Assembly: GCA_032622095.1 (NCBI GenBank)
Contig: CP136063.1
Span: 24,366,987-24,430,986 of the forward strand
DNA from: Siphonodentalium dalli
Lineage: Eukaryota > Mollusca > Scaphopoda > Gadilida > Siphonodentaliidae
DNA: 64,000 nucleotides
Direction: 5' to 3'
Shown here: positions 15,301 through 28,316 of the stretch, one piece after another
How the letters are laid out: each line of letters starts with the position of its first letter
Position numbering within the stretch: the first letter of the stretch is position 1
The notes under the pieces: generated by a model
Told to the model about the DNA's origin: nothing
Database searches by the model: none
What the model saw: only the letters and a program-made list of their open reading frames with translations
Made by a program: the position numbers and the translations under genes

Positions 15301-18300
15301 ACTATTGTCTTCATGATATTAACGTAATTAACTTAACATGCCAATATGGTCATCCTGAGTAGCAAAATACTACTAGTACGAAACTTACGCATACCTTGGG
15401 TGCTCTTACTCTTGTGTTTGAATATATATTAACTTAGTGGTCACTATAAGATGGCGAATTCTATCATTAATATGGTTTTCATGATATTAACCTAATTAAA
15501 ATAACATGCCAATATGGTCATCCTGTGCGGCAAAATACTACCAGTACAAAAATTACGAATACCTTGGGTGCTCTTACTCTTGTAATTGAATATATATTAA
15601 CTTAGTGGTCACTCTAAGGTGGCGAATTCTATCATTAATATGGTTTTCATGATATTAACCTAATTAAATTAACATGCCAATTGATATGGTCATCCTGAGT
15701 AGCAACATACTACTAGTACGAAAATTATGCATGCCTTGGGTGCTCTTACTCTTGTGTTTGAATATATATTAACTTAGTGGTCACTCTAAGGTGGCGAATT
15801 ATATCGCTTACTATTGTCTTCATGATATTAACGTAATTAACTTAACATGCCAATATGGTCATCCTGAGTAGCAAAATACTACTAGTACGAAAATTACGCA
15901 TACCTTGGGTGTTCTTTCTCTTGTGTTTGAATATATATTAACTTAGTGGTCACTATAAGGTGGCGAATTCTATCATTAATATGGTTTTCATGATATTAAC
16001 CTAATTAAATTAACATGCCAATTGATATGGTCATCCTGAGTAGCAACATACTACTAGTACGAAAATTACGCATGCCTTGGGTGCTCTCACACTTGTGTTT
16101 GAATATATATTAACTTAGTGGTCACTCTAAGGTGGCGAATTATATCGTTTACTATTGTCTTCATGATATTAACGTAATTAACTTAACATGCCAATATGGT
16201 CATCCTGAGTAGCAAAATACTACTAGTACGAAAATTACGCATACCTTGGGTGTTCTTTCTCTTGTGTTTGAATATATATTAACTTAGTGGTCACTATAAG
16301 GTGGCGAATTCTATCATTAATATGGTTTTCATGATATTAACCTAATTAAATTAACATGACAATTGATATGGTCATCCTGAGTAGCAACAAACTACAAGTA
16401 CGAAAATTACGCATGCCTTGTGTGCTCTTACTCTTGTGTTTGAATATATATTAACTTAGTGGTCACTCTAAGGTGGCGAATTATATCGCTTACTATTGTC
16501 TTCATGATATTAACGTAATTAACTTAACATGCCAATATGGTCATCCTGAGTAGAAAAATACTACTAGTACGAAAATTACGCATACCTTGGGTGTTCTTTC
16601 TCTTGTGTTTGAACATATATTAACTTAGTGGTCACTCTAACGTAGCGAATTCTATCGCTTAATATGGTCTGCATACAATTAACCTAATTAACTTAACATG
16701 CCAATATGTTCATCCTGAGTAGCAAAATACTACTAGTACGAAATTACGCATACCATGTGTGCTCTTACTCTTGTGTTTGAATATATATTAACTAAGTGGT
16801 CACTCTAAGGTTGCGAATTATATCGCTTAATATGGTCTTCATGATATTAACCTAATTAACTTAACATGCCAATATCGTCATCCTGAGTAGCAAAATACTA
16901 CTAGTATGAACATATTACGCATACCTTGGGTGCTTTTACTCTTGTGTTTGAATATATATTAACTAAGTGGTCACTGTAAGGTGGTGAATTCTTTCGCTTA
17001 ATATTGTCTTCATAATATTAACTTAATTAACTTAAGATGCCAAAATACTACTAATACGAAAATTACGCATAACTTGGCTGTTCATACCAATATGGTCATC
17101 CTGAGTAGCAAAATACTACTAGTACGAAAATTACGCATACCTTGGGTGTTCTTTCTCTTGTGTTTGAACATATATTAACTTAGTGGTCACTTTAACGTAG
17201 CGAATTCTATCGCTTAATATGGTCTTCATAAAATTAACCTAATTAACTTAACATGCCAATATTTTCATCCTGAGTAGCAAAATACTATTAGTACGAAACT
17301 TACGCATACCTTGGGTGCTCTTACTCTTGTGTTTGAATATATATTAACTTAGTGGTCACTATAAGATGGCGAATTCTATCATTAATATGGTTTTCGTGAT
17401 ATTAACCTAATTAAAATAACATGCCAATATGGTCATCCTGTGCGGCAAAATACTACCAGTACAAAAATTACGAATACCTTGGGTGATCTTACTCTTGTGT
17501 TTGAATATATATTAACTTAGTGGTCACTTTAAGGTGGCGAATTATATCGTTTACTATTGTCTTCATGATATTAACGTAATTAACTTAACATGCCAATATG
17601 GTCATCCTGAGTAGCAAAATACTACTAGTACGAAACTTACGCATACCTTGGGTGCTCTTACTCTTGTGTTTGAATATATATTAACTTAGTGGTCACTATA
17701 AGATGGCGAATTCCATCATTAATATGGTTTTCATGATATTAACCTAATTAACTTAACATGCCAATATTTTCATCCTGAGTAGCAAAATACTATTTGTACG
17801 AAAATTACGCATACTTTGGGTGCTCTTACTCTTGTGTTTGAATATATATTAACTTAGTGGTCACTCTAAGTTGGCGAATTCTATCGCTCAATATGTCTCT
17901 TGTGTTTGAATATATATTAACTTAGTGGTCACTCTAAGGTGGCGACTTCTATCGCTTACCATTGTCTTCATGATATTAACCTAATTAACTTAACATGCCA
18001 ATATGGTCATCCTGAGTAGAAAAATGCTACTATAACGAAAATTACGCATACCTTGGGTGTTCTTTCTCTTGTGTTTGAACATATATTAAATTAGTGGTCA
18101 GTCTAAGGTAGCGAATTCTTTCGCTTAATATGGTCTGCATAAAATTAACCTAATTAACTTAACATGCCAATATGTTCATCCTGAGTAGAAAATACGACTA
18201 GAATGAAAATTACGCATACCTTGGGTGTTCTTTCTCTTGTGTTTGAATATATATTAACTTAGTGGTCACTATAAGGTGGCGAATTCTATCATTAATATGG

Positions 18301-20900
18301 TTTTCATGATATTAACCTAATTAAATTAACATGCCAATTGATATGGTCATCCTGAGTAGCAACAAACTACAAGTACGAAAATTACGCATGCCTTGGGTGA
18401 TCTTACTCTTGTGTTTGAATATATATTAACTTAGTGGTCACTCTAAGGTGGCGAATTATATCATTAATATGGTTTTCATGATATTAACCTAATTAAATTA
18501 ACATGCCAATATGGTCATCCTGTGTAGCAAAATACTACTAGTACGAAAATTACGCATACCTTGTGTGTTCTTTCTCTTGTGTTTGAACATATATTAACTT
18601 AGTGGTCACTCTAACGTAGCGAATTCTATCGCTTAATATGGTCTTCATACAATTAACCTAATTATCTTAACATGCCAATATGTTCATCCTGAGTAGCAAA
18701 ATACTACTAGTACGAAATTACGCATACCGTGTGTGCTCTTACTCTTGTATTTGAATATATATTAACTAAGTGGTCACTCTAAGGTTGCGAATTATATCGC
18801 TTAATATGGGCTTCATGATATTAACCTAATTAACTTAACATGCCAATATCGTCATCCTGAGTAGCAAAATACTACTAGTATGAACATATTATGGATAACT
18901 TGGGTGCTTTTACTCTTGTGTTTGAATATATATTAACTAAGTGGTCACTGTAAGGTGGTGTATTGTTTCGCTTAATATTGTCTTCATAATATTAACTTAA
19001 TTAACTTAAGATGCCAAAATACTACTAACACGAAAATTACGCATACCTTGGCTGTTCATACCAATATGGTCATCATGAGTAGCAAAATACTACTAGTACG
19101 AAAATTACGCATACCTTGGGTGTTCTTTCTCTTGTGTTTGAACATATATTAACTTAGTGGTCACTTTAACGTAGCGAATTCTATCGCTTAATATGGTCTT
19201 CATAAAATTAACCTAATTAACTTAACATGCCAATATTTTCATCCTGAGTAGCAAAATACTATTAGTACGAAACTTACGCATACCTTGGGTGCTCTTACTC
19301 TTGTGTTTGAATATATATTAACTTAGTGGTCACTATAAGATGGCGAATTCTATCATTAATATAGTTTTCGTGATATTAACCTAATTAAAATAACATGCCA
19401 ATATGGTCATCCTGTGCGGCAAAATACTACCAGTACAAAAATTACGAATACCTTGGGTGATCTTACTCTTGTGTTTGAATATATATTAACTTAGTGGTCA
19501 CTTTAAGGTGGCGAATTATATCGTTTACTATTGTCTTCATGATATTAACGTAATTAACTTAACATGCCAATATGGTCATCCTGAGTAGCAAAATACTACT
19601 AGTACGAAAATTACGCATACCTTGGGTGTTATTTCTCTTGTGTTTGAATATATATTAACTTAGTGGTCACTATAAGGTGGCGAATTCTATCATTAATATG
19701 GTTTTCATGATATTAACCTAATTAAATTAACATGCCAATTGATATGGTCATCCTGAGTAGCAACATACTACTAGTACGAAAATTACGCAAGCCTTGGGTG
19801 CTCTTTCTCTTGTGTTTGAATATATATTAACTTAGTGGTCACTCTAATGTGGCGAATTATATCGCTTACTATTGTCTTTATGATATTAACGTAATTAACT
19901 TAACATGCCAATATGGTCATCCTGAGTAGCAACATACTACTAGTACGAAAATTACGCATACCTTGGATGTTCTTTCTCTTGTGTTTGAAAATATATTAAC
20001 TTAGTGGTCACTCTAAGGTGGCGAATTCTATCATTAATATGGTTTTCATGATATTAACCTAATTAAATTAACATGCCAATTGATATGGTCATCCTGGGTA
20101 GCAACATACTACTAGTACGAAAATTACGCATGCCTTGGGTACTCTTACTCTTGTGTTTGAATATATATTAACTTAGTGGTCACTCTAAGGTGGAGAATTA
20201 TATCGCTTACTATTGTCTTCATGGTATTAACGTAATTAACTTAACATGCCAATATGGTCATCCTGAGTAGCAAAATACTACTAGTACGAAAATTACGCAT
20301 ACCTTGGGTGTTCTTTCTCTTGAGTAATGAATATATATTAACTTAGTGGTCACTATAAGGTGGCGAATTATATCGCTTAATATGGTCTTCATAAAATTAA
20401 CCTAATTAACTTAACATGCCAATATTTTCATCCTGAATAGCAAAATACTATTTGTACGAAAATTACGCATACTTTGGGTGCTCTTACTCTTGTGTTTGAA
20501 TATATATTAACTTAGTGGTCACTCTAAGTTGGCGAATTCTATCGCTTAATATGTCTCTTGTGTTTGAATATATATTAACTTAGTGGTCACTCTAAGGTGG
20601 TGACTTCTATCGCTTACCATTGTCTTCATGATATTAACGTAATTAACTTAACATGCCAATATCGTCATCCTGAGTAGCAAAATACTACTAGTATGAACAT
20701 ATTACGCATACCTTGGGTGCTTTTACTCTTGTGTTTGAATATATATTAACTAAGTGGTCACTCTAAGGTGGTGAATTCTTTCGCTTAATATTGTCTTCAT
20801 AATATTAACTTAATTAACTTAAGATGCCAAAATACTACTAATACGAAAATTACGCAAACCTTGGCTGTTCATACCAATATGGTCATCCTGAGTAGCAAAA
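12301..20900. repeat. Second higher-order repeat zone, period about 1.8-2.3 kb
   Basis: A marker with tatcgtcatcctgag and the insertion gaacatattac recurs at 12301, 14621, 16873, 18847 and 20660. Within each unit long stretches are nearly identical, for example 14581-15400 against about 16833-17650. Spacing falls from 2320 to 1813 bp left to right through loss of monomers between markers. Confidence 0.8.
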
Positions 20901-21511
20901 TACTACTAGTACGAAAATTACGCATACCTTGGGTGTTCTTTCTCTTGCGTTTGAACATATATTAACTTAGTGGTCACTCTAACGTAGCGAATTCTATCGC
21001 TTAATATGGTCTTCATAAAATTAACCTAATTAATTTAACATGCCAATATTTTCATCCTGAGTAGCAAAATACTATTATTACGAAACTGACGCATACCTTG
21101 GGTGCTCTTACTCTTGTGTTTGAATATATATTAACTTAGTGGTCACTATAAGATGGCGAATTCTATCATTAATATGGTTTTCATGATATTAACCTAATTA
21201 AAATAACATGCCAATATGGTCATCCTGTGCGACAAAATACTACCAGTACAAAAATTACGAATACCTTGGGTGCTCTTACTCTTGTATTTGAATATATATT
21301 AACTTAGTGGTCACTCTAAGGTGGCGAATTCTTTCATTAATATGGTTTTCATGATATTAACCTAATTAAATTAACATGCCAATTGATATGGTCATCCTGA
21401 GTAGCAACATACTACTAGTACGAAAATTACGCATGCCTTTGGTGCTCTTACTCTTGTGTTTGAATATATATTAACTTAGTGGTCACTCTAAGGTGGCGAA
21501 TTATATCGCTT

Positions 21512-24146
21512 TAAATAATATAAATAAAACACATTACTATCTTTATTCAATACAAAAGTATGGTATTGGTATAAAACATGATGGTAGGTCGGCACCTGAA
21601 GGCGAACAGAATTTTTGCACAGGGGGGTCCTCATGAGTAAGCCCATACCCACTTTTTGAGCAAAAACGTGCACGAGCCCCCCGGGCTTACTGACGGGTGT
21701 ATACAGTACTGCCAAAGGCAAGTGGGTTTCACTGGACAGGACTGAGATCTAACAGGCCTTAAAAATACATAAAACTGGGGTGAGAATCAAAATATAACTT
21801 TTCTATACAGCGAATCAGCTTATTTTATGCGAATCACGCTAAGATTGGTGATTCTGATTCTCGTCAGAAGTTAAGCCTGAAGATCATATGATATGTACAT
21901 GTAGAACATGGGGGTTGAACGATTTCTTAGTAACATATTATTTTGGGGACACGAAGAAATTAATTTTCAAACATGTCAGACAGGAATAACCATAGTCTAT
22001 CACATACCTGTACCTGTATATACCATGATTTTATATTCGGGTAAAATAGGTCTATCACTCAAGATTTGTGAGAACAGTACTTCCAAAAATCAAAGAGGAC
22101 CACATGTACGTGTTCTCCTGAGTGTTAAACTATACGAAGTGCTTATTCAGTCGTCATTTCATAAATACATCAGAATCATAATCATTCTGACAAAAGAATT
22201 CTTGATCAACCAACACAATGGACATTATGCTTTTTGTCTTCAAATATTTGTGGCTCTATCTCTTTGACACTAATTATAGTTTGCCAAATAGACACAAAGA
22301 TAGTATTAGATCATATATACTGCTATCCAGAGTCATAAAGTTTTTGGGACATGCCTGGTTTTCAAAATATAAGATAAAATGTATTTAGATATTTTAACCA
22401 AAACGTCAATACTGATACAAAAGTCACAATGCATATAGGGTAAAGAATATAATACCATACATGTGGGTATGTAACTCTTTGCTATATCAGTTGCGGCCAG
22501 TTTGGATAACAGGTTGATTTGTTATCATAACTATGGCAGATTGTACTTACATGTACATTACTTCAGACAGGGTACCGTACATATTTGTTTATTTTAGCTT
22601 TGTACTCTAGTTCTGTTTATAAATCCTTATGCTGTCAGCATAGGTTTCAACATTTCAAATACAAGTGGTTATTTTGAAATCCAGACGGGTTCATTATCAA
22701 CGAGCTTTCGGTGACGATGTTTACTCAAGTCAGTTGGACATGTACAAACACTTGGTATTTCCATAATGCTTATCAATATAATATCAATTGATTTAATTTT
22801 CCAGTAGATGTGCACTGGTTTGAAGGCTCAAATGTGGGTGCAAATGCTTTTGTGTGTGAACGTCTTGACCAATAGAGAGCAGACATTCATTACATTAGAG
22901 AGGACTTGATTATCGCGCTCATCGGATTTTGCATATCAAGTCACCAATATGCTATTACTTAACCCATGGTTGTGCAAACAAATATGCCAGTGTCTCTCTC
23001 TTTTGAGCGATCATATCGTGATGATCCCTATAGTCAATTGTAAAATGCATTATATTAGTGTATATGCCAAGAAAGTTGTCAGGATGTGTCCAACATGGGA
23101 AAAACATACCCACTGGAGTACATTGTAGATCGATCTATGACGGCTACACCTGGGTCTTTATGAATTCTTGTTAGTTGGCAACCAGCGCTAGTATTAGTGG
23201 ATTGTTCAGTATAATATTTGGTGAAATATTATTAGGAAGCTAGGATGTGTTGGAGAAGAACCAACGCCATCGTTATAAAGTTATTCCGAAATTTTCAATC
23301 AAAATTCTGGCGCGTTGCTATCAAGGTTTTAAGGATTGAATCTATATATATATATATATACATGTATATATTGTCTACTGGTGATGATGGCATATCACTT
23401 GAGGGGCAAGTGGCCCTAGTATTACATGTACATAAGATGAAGATTAATATGTACATAGATGGGGAATACAAGGGGAACTCGCGTAAAGTTTAGTGAGTCT
23501 TTAGTTGCAGTATTATTGACTCTGTTACTTTACCACCTCCTTGTTAGGGCTTTGGAATCTGTGATATTTCTGACCGAAATATTATTGAGGAAGTTATCAA
23601 GTAAAAATGAAAAATTTGAAAACTCAAATTTAAGTTTTACGAATAACTGATATTATAATAATATTCGGGCCCACCCATCCTCCCCTTTGGGAGTCAATAA
23701 TACTTTCCAGAATGGTGGCATCTTATAGCGCCAGAAGGAAAGTGAGGATAGTGGAGTGGTCCACTCACAAGCTGTGGGGCGATTAAATTGCTTTAATCTG
23801 ATTGGATGGTTTCACTACTCTCCACCACAGGCGAGTTTATTATGCTAGAAGGGGATAATTCTGACCGAAATATTATTAATATCAGTTATTCGTAGAGCTT
23901 AAATTTGAGTTTTTCATTTTTAATTCTCATTTTGTAAAGGCATATTATTATTATAAAGCGCATGGCAGTGCATTACCAAACCAAACCTTCATAGCTAATG
24001 ACTGATTTTTCTCATGGTAACTTATATTTTGGTGTTAAATGGAACCTATTGTCCATTGTCACGTCATAACTGCACCAGTCTAGCAATAGTAATTGTATGA
24101 TAAGACATTTATCGGCATTCATTAATATCATTGCTACTATTTCTAG
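21512..24146. other. Non-coding flank between satellite and first visible exon
   Basis: The satellite stops and ordinary AT-rich sequence begins. It has a TA microsatellite at about 23344-23362 and the foldback element listed separately. The open frames here (for example 21908-22267 and 23245-23493) have no recognisable domain, low-complexity composition and no splice context, so I do not call them genes. No Calx-beta-type exon was seen, which is why the preceding exon of the 24147 gene is placed beyond the array. Near 23940 a short stretch resembles a reverse-oriented LINE tail. Confidence 0.6.
23604..23921. mobile_element. Foldback (MITE-like) element with about 60-bp arms
   Basis: The left arm (about 23604-23668) is the reverse complement of the right arm (about 23862-23921) with small indels. 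Shared pieces include aactcaaatttaag, acgaataactgata and gaccgaaatattatt. A loop of about 195 bp separates them. No coding capacity and no clear target duplication were found. It is probably a non-autonomous DNA element. Confidence 0.65.
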
Positions 24147-24911
24147 GGTAATTACAGAGTCGAAGAGGGACCAGGTAACCAGACTATCTACATAGAGGTC
24201 GTTAGAGGTCAAGATGCCATGACCCAGTCATTAGTTGGTGACTCAAATTCCACAGTGACGGTGGACTATTACTTCATCCCAGGTGTTGGTGCCGACTTCA
24301 TTGGAACAAATGGGAAACTCAAATTCCTTCCAGGCGAGACGTCAAAAACAATTCCTGTATTGATAGTTGATGATAATATTCCTGAAGTTGATGAATCGTT
24401 TCAGATCATTCTTAATAACCTAGCTGGAGATGCATTATTACAATCACCGATGAAAACTACCATGACAATTGTTGGTAATGACAGCCCGAATGGCGTCATA
24501 GGTTTTAAATTATCCGAATCCCAAACAAACATTGTGAGAATTGATGAAGATACTTACACGTATACAAACTTTTTGATTTTTCGCAGTAGTGGAACGTTCC
24601 AGAAAGTTTCCGTTCAGTGGATTATATCGCGGAATGATTTGAGTACTGACCCGGTGACTGATGATCTTGGGCCGTCTAATGGAATTCTTTATTTTGATGA
24701 AGGTCAGGCAGAGGCTTATATTAATCTGACAATCGTACAGGAGAATGATCCAGAAGCTGCTGAAAGTTATAACATAAGCTTGCTCTCACAAACAGTTGTG
24801 GGCGGTGCTGTTGTTGAGGGAATCACGAGTGTAACACTTATCATAGAAGACAGTGATAATATATATGGTATTGTGGAATTTGATTCAGATGAACAGAATC
24901 AAATCATAACT
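24147..24911 (+). CDS. ADGRV1: ADGRV1-like exon 1 of 11: Calx-beta domains 1 (partial), 2, and start of 3
   Basis: Large internal exon (255 codons), acceptor ttctag at 24141-24146 and donor GTAAGT at 24912, ending in phase 0. Residues 1-113 are a Calx-beta domain entered after its first strand (YRVEEGPGNQTIYIEVVRG), with the acidic turn DDNIPEVDESF at residues 75-85. A second complete domain spans about 117-236 with ENDPEAAESY at 199-208, and DSDNIYGIVEF (235-245) starts a third. In this family the acidic turn and the DNDxxGxxxF link carry the Ca2+-binding fold. The sequons NQT, NST, NLT and NIS point to an extracellular protein. Several Calx-beta domains in a row suggest ADGRV1; FREM/FRAS proteins and SLC8 exchangers have fewer. 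The start phase cannot be proven because the previous exon is not in the window. Confidence 0.88.
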
Positions 24912-26505
24912 GTAAGTATATAATACCTATCTTGATATCATTGCTATTAATAAATAAATAATAAATAAATTATCATATTCCATGCAGACTAACTTCAAGC
25001 TCATCATTTGTTTGCTTTTGCAATATCACTGGAATATCTTTAAAAGAAGTCTTGTGCACCCATCTGCCCCCCATCCCCCCCCCCCCTGCTCCAGCACCCC
25101 TGATGATAATAGATGGGGCCATTCCAATGTATACTTTTATAACTGAATGCGAGATTCCTTTCTGGGAGACTTTTATTTTTAGCTCACCTATGACTAAGTC
25201 TCTGGTGGAGTGATGACTATCATCACTCCTCGTCCGTCGGTCCATCTGTCCATCAGCATCTTCTCCAGAACTTATAATCTCAGACCTGGTGTGGATGCAT
25301 TTGTTCAAATGGGGTCACCGGGTCAAAAAGTGGCAGAGCTATGGACATAACTATTTCCATCCATATTAATTCTTAAAATATCTTCTTCTCAAGAACCATC
25401 AGGGATATTTAGTTTAAATTTGGCATGGAGGGTTCTTGGGTGACTGGGATACATGTTTCTTTCAAATGGGTCACCAAGTCAAATAAGGGCGGAGCCAGGG
25501 ATATAACTTGTCCATCCATTGTTATTCTTAAAACGTCTTCTTACAAGAACCATCAGGCCTATTCAGCTTATATTTTGTCTGGAGGGTCCTTGGATGACTG
25601 GTTTTTCCCCAGATTTGTTTAAATGGGGTCAGCAGGTCAGATAGCGGTGGAGCCAGGGACATAACTTGTTCAGTTAAACACCTTCTCAAGGACTATCAGG
25701 CCTATTCAGTTTATAATTGGTATGGAGGGTCTTTGGGTGACTATGATTCAGACCACTTCAAATTGGATTGTTGGGTCATATAGGGCGCAGCCAGGGCTAT
25801 AACTCTTTCCCTCAATAGTTATTTTTAAATCTTCTTCTCAAGAACCATTTGGCATATTTAGCTTATAGTTTGTATGCAGGTTCCTTTGGTGACTGTGATT
25901 CAGATTTGTTCAAATTGAATCACCAGGACAAATAGGGGTGAGACCAGGGACACAACTCTTCTCCCATAGTAATTCTTACAATGTCTTCTCCTCAAGAGCT
26001 ATCAGGCCTATTTAGCTTTGATATAGTATGGAGGGTCCTTGGGTGACTGGGTTACAGATTTGTTAAAATGGGTTCGACCAGTCAAGAAATGGCATTTGGT
26101 GTGTAGGGTCCATGGAGAGTTGTTTTCAAATATGTTTGAATGGGGTGTGCCATTAAAAAATGGGGCAGGTTGGAACTTTACAACAGTTGGGAAAGATTGA
26201 GGTATTAGATGTAAAATTCCAACATGTGCAAAGGAATTTTACAAACTTGGGAGTGTGTTTGCTTCAGTTTGGGAGAGGACAGGTTATTTACTATGTGGAG
26301 TTGGGAGAATCAGCGGCATGCAGTTGAAATTTCAATGTGACACTCCACTGCTCAATGGAGACTCTCTAGCTATGTCCTTGTTTAGAATTACTTGTTTTTA
26401 TGTGATTTTGACAAGTACTAACTGTTATGGTCTTCAGAGTCCCAGTTTTCTCAGTATTTACAGTAGGTGAGCATCTCAACAGTCATTGACTGTCTTGTTT
26501 TTCAG
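24912..26505. other. Intron 1 (1594 bp) with diverged minisatellite
   Basis: Intron between phase-0 exon ends. It opens with an ATAA-rich stretch (24940-24975), a C-rich tract near 25065-25087 and a segment like other dispersed repeats here (ccattccaatgtatactttt at about 25112). Most of 25290-26110 is the tandem repeat listed next. The frames at 25425-25622 and 26255-26470 are inside repeat or unsupported sequence. Confidence 0.75.
25290..26110. repeat. Diverged tandem repeat, period about 150 bp, five copies
   Basis: The core aagaaccatcaggcctattt recurs with substitutions at about 25393, 25545, 25689, 25840 and 25994, each followed by a variant of ggagggtccttgggtgactg and then a tttgttcaaatggggtcac stretch. 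Copies are diverged (estimated 70-80 percent by eye), so the array is old. It is non-coding. Confidence 0.75.
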
Positions 26506-26614
26506 GAGGCAAGTCAAAGATTTCTGAGGCTGGCCTATAAGAGAGTTGGTGGTACACTGGGTACTGTGAAGATCAACGTGTCGATATTGTACACAGATCA
26601 CACTGGCTCACATG
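26506..26614 (+). CDS. ADGRV1: ADGRV1-like exon 2: Calx-beta domain 3, N-terminal strands
   Basis: Short exon (36 codons plus one base), acceptor ttttcag ending at 26505, donor GTAAGG at 26615, phase 0 in and phase 1 out. It reads EASQRFLRLAYKRVGGTLG then TVKINVSILYTDHTGSHG. This continues the strand begun at the end of exon 1 and matches the Calx-beta pattern 'R..GT.G.V.V' that opens many ADGRV1 repeats. NVS is a potential glycosylation site. It is too short to be called on its own; the call rests on frame continuity with both neighbours. Confidence 0.82.
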
Positions 26615-26679
26615 GTAAGGGAATATACTAGTTTAATTGTTCAATATAATGTATATGGTGAAAAATATGGTGCAGGGCA

Positions 26680-26776
26680 TTTGCAGAATGAGGTCCCCAG
26701 AGGGTGAATTTAGTGACACCACCCCGCACAGTGGGCTATCATCACTAAGTTAACCCTTGGGATCTCATTCTGCTTT
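26680..26776. mobile_element. Foldback MITE, copy 1 (degenerate palindrome)
   Basis: About 96 bp folding on itself: ttgcagaatgaggtccccag at the left against gggatctcattctgc at the right, around a central ccccgcac/gtggg. The same sequence occurs at 27006-27110 and, nearly perfect, at 45040-45198, so it is a dispersed family. Copy 1 has decayed arms. Confidence 0.75.
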
Positions 26777-27005
26777 AGTCCCATCTTCTCTGGAAAGTAT
26801 CTTCATAACAACTTAACAAAGTTTTGTTTTAGTTTTTTTTTTAGAAATATCTTTTGCTCCTTTTTCTTTTTTAATTTAGTTTCTCTATATCCCCCAAATT
26901 GCAGATGACACAATGCATAATTGAGGTGCCCAATGGGCGCACATCACCATCTTCACCATCTGGGAACTTAATATGAGTCTAGGCCTCCCATGGCAGATGA
27001 GGTCA

Positions 27006-27110
27006 TGCAGAATGAGGTCCCCAGAGAATGAATTTGTGATACTAGCCCAATGTGCAGGGCAGCGTCACTAACTTCACCCTCTAGGGACCTCTTTCTACAA
27101 ATGTCCGGAA
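27006..27110. mobile_element. Foldback MITE, copy 2 (degenerate palindrome)
   Basis: Starts gcagaatgaggtccccagag and ends in a mutated inverse (ctctagggacctctttcta). Same family as 26680-26776 and 45040-45198. Only about 230 bp separates it from copy 1 in the same orientation, so one may derive from local duplication. Confidence 0.7.
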
Positions 27111-28316
27111 CCACATTTTCTGGCCTGGTAAAGATACATTATTAACCTCAAGTCTTTTATCAGTCCTCATGTTTTCTGTTTGATTGAGTTTTACTAGCAA
27201 ACTGGACTAGTTTGCTTCGGACTTTCTTCATGCAATATTGACTGACAAGAAAATACCTTTCTACTTCTTTGCAGATGGTATTCAGACTTAATGAATTGAG
27301 AATGCATAAAAATTTATTGCACAGGGATGAACATTTATTTGCATAAATAAATTCGGAATATATTGATTTATATTGGTTATCACCGCCTTGTAGGTTTATT
27401 AGTATTCAGGTTGAGCTTCGCCTCATGTATGAAATAGCACACTTCATAAGTAATTTTTAGCAGTGTTCTATGATTCATCTGAAACAAGATCGACATAGAA
27501 GACTATTATAGGGGTACTGTACACTAAATCTGGCCATTTATTGGCCATCGCCAGATATACTTAATAGAATATATAGTCTAGGCTGTGCTGGGGGGTGATC
27601 GTCGCACCTTGGGGGAATTTATGGGACTAGCATTTCGGTATAGGAAAATTATTCTATTTTTCGAATTTTGAGGGCGCCGAAGCGAGAAGGTGACAAAATA
27701 TAAATTTTTCGGGACCTTTCATGAGGTACCCTACTGAAAATTTGGTCCATATTTCGCCAATGACACATATTATTCAAGTGCTTGCTGGGTACTGAAAATA
27801 ATATTGAATTAGTCAATTAATTTGTGATGTACGGCCATCTGATGATGTTCTATGTTATACAAAAATCAGCCATTACAGTGCTACGTGTTATAGCGCGACG
27901 TCATTCCGACGAAAGTGACGTCATGCAACTAAATTTCTCGGTGATTCAGATAAACTATCGCCATGCAACTCTGTTGTTTTGTACACCGTTGCACATTTAT
28001 GGTTGTGTCGATCATATATTTTTAGAAACTGTGATATACATTTTAGTCGACAATTTTAACAGATATATGATTTTCATCTCCATATCTGAGATAAAGCCGA
28101 AAACTTAACCCTACCCCCAATCCGGCATTTTTTTTATCGGAAAAATAAACGTACATTGTTCTCTAATATTCCAATATGCACTTGATAAGTCATTTCCCCG
28201 TGTGCGAGTCGGTTATAGTGAATTATTTTATATAGAATGGTTTCTTATTTTGATATTATTCCTTCAAATAATTGAATTACGCATAGTTTAAGCCTTTTCT
28301 TCCAATATGTTTCATA

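Larger units (their letters stand above)
1..21511. repeat. Satellite array, about 170-bp monomer with higher-order structure
   Basis: The whole segment is head-to-tail copies of an AT-rich monomer of about 168-173 bp (catgcca starts at 1, 174, 342, 514 and 687), roughly 125 copies. Each monomer keeps landmarks such as catgccaat, ctactagtacgaaaa, cttgtgtttgaatatata, cttagtggtcactctaagg and gatattaac. Two main subtypes recur: A (catgccaattgatatgg, gcatgcc, ctcttac) and B (catgccaatatgg, gcatacc, ttctttc), often as an A-B dimer of about 341 bp. Shortened monomers with fixed junctions recur and mark higher-order repeats. The array runs off the left edge and stops within a monomer near 21511, next to unrelated sequence. 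It encodes nothing. The length is close to one nucleosome repeat, as for many centromeric or heterochromatic satellites, but no protein-binding box was recognised. Confidence 0.97.

Noticed and set aside
1-21511. CRISPR array or alpha-satellite homologue
   Set aside because: Repeats are contiguous 170-bp monomers without unique spacers, and although the length equals that of primate alpha satellite, I see no sequence likeness and no CENP-B-type box.
21488-22267. ORFs of 77 and 119 codons next to the satellite
   Set aside because: No domain, no splice context, AT-driven composition; one begins inside the satellite edge.
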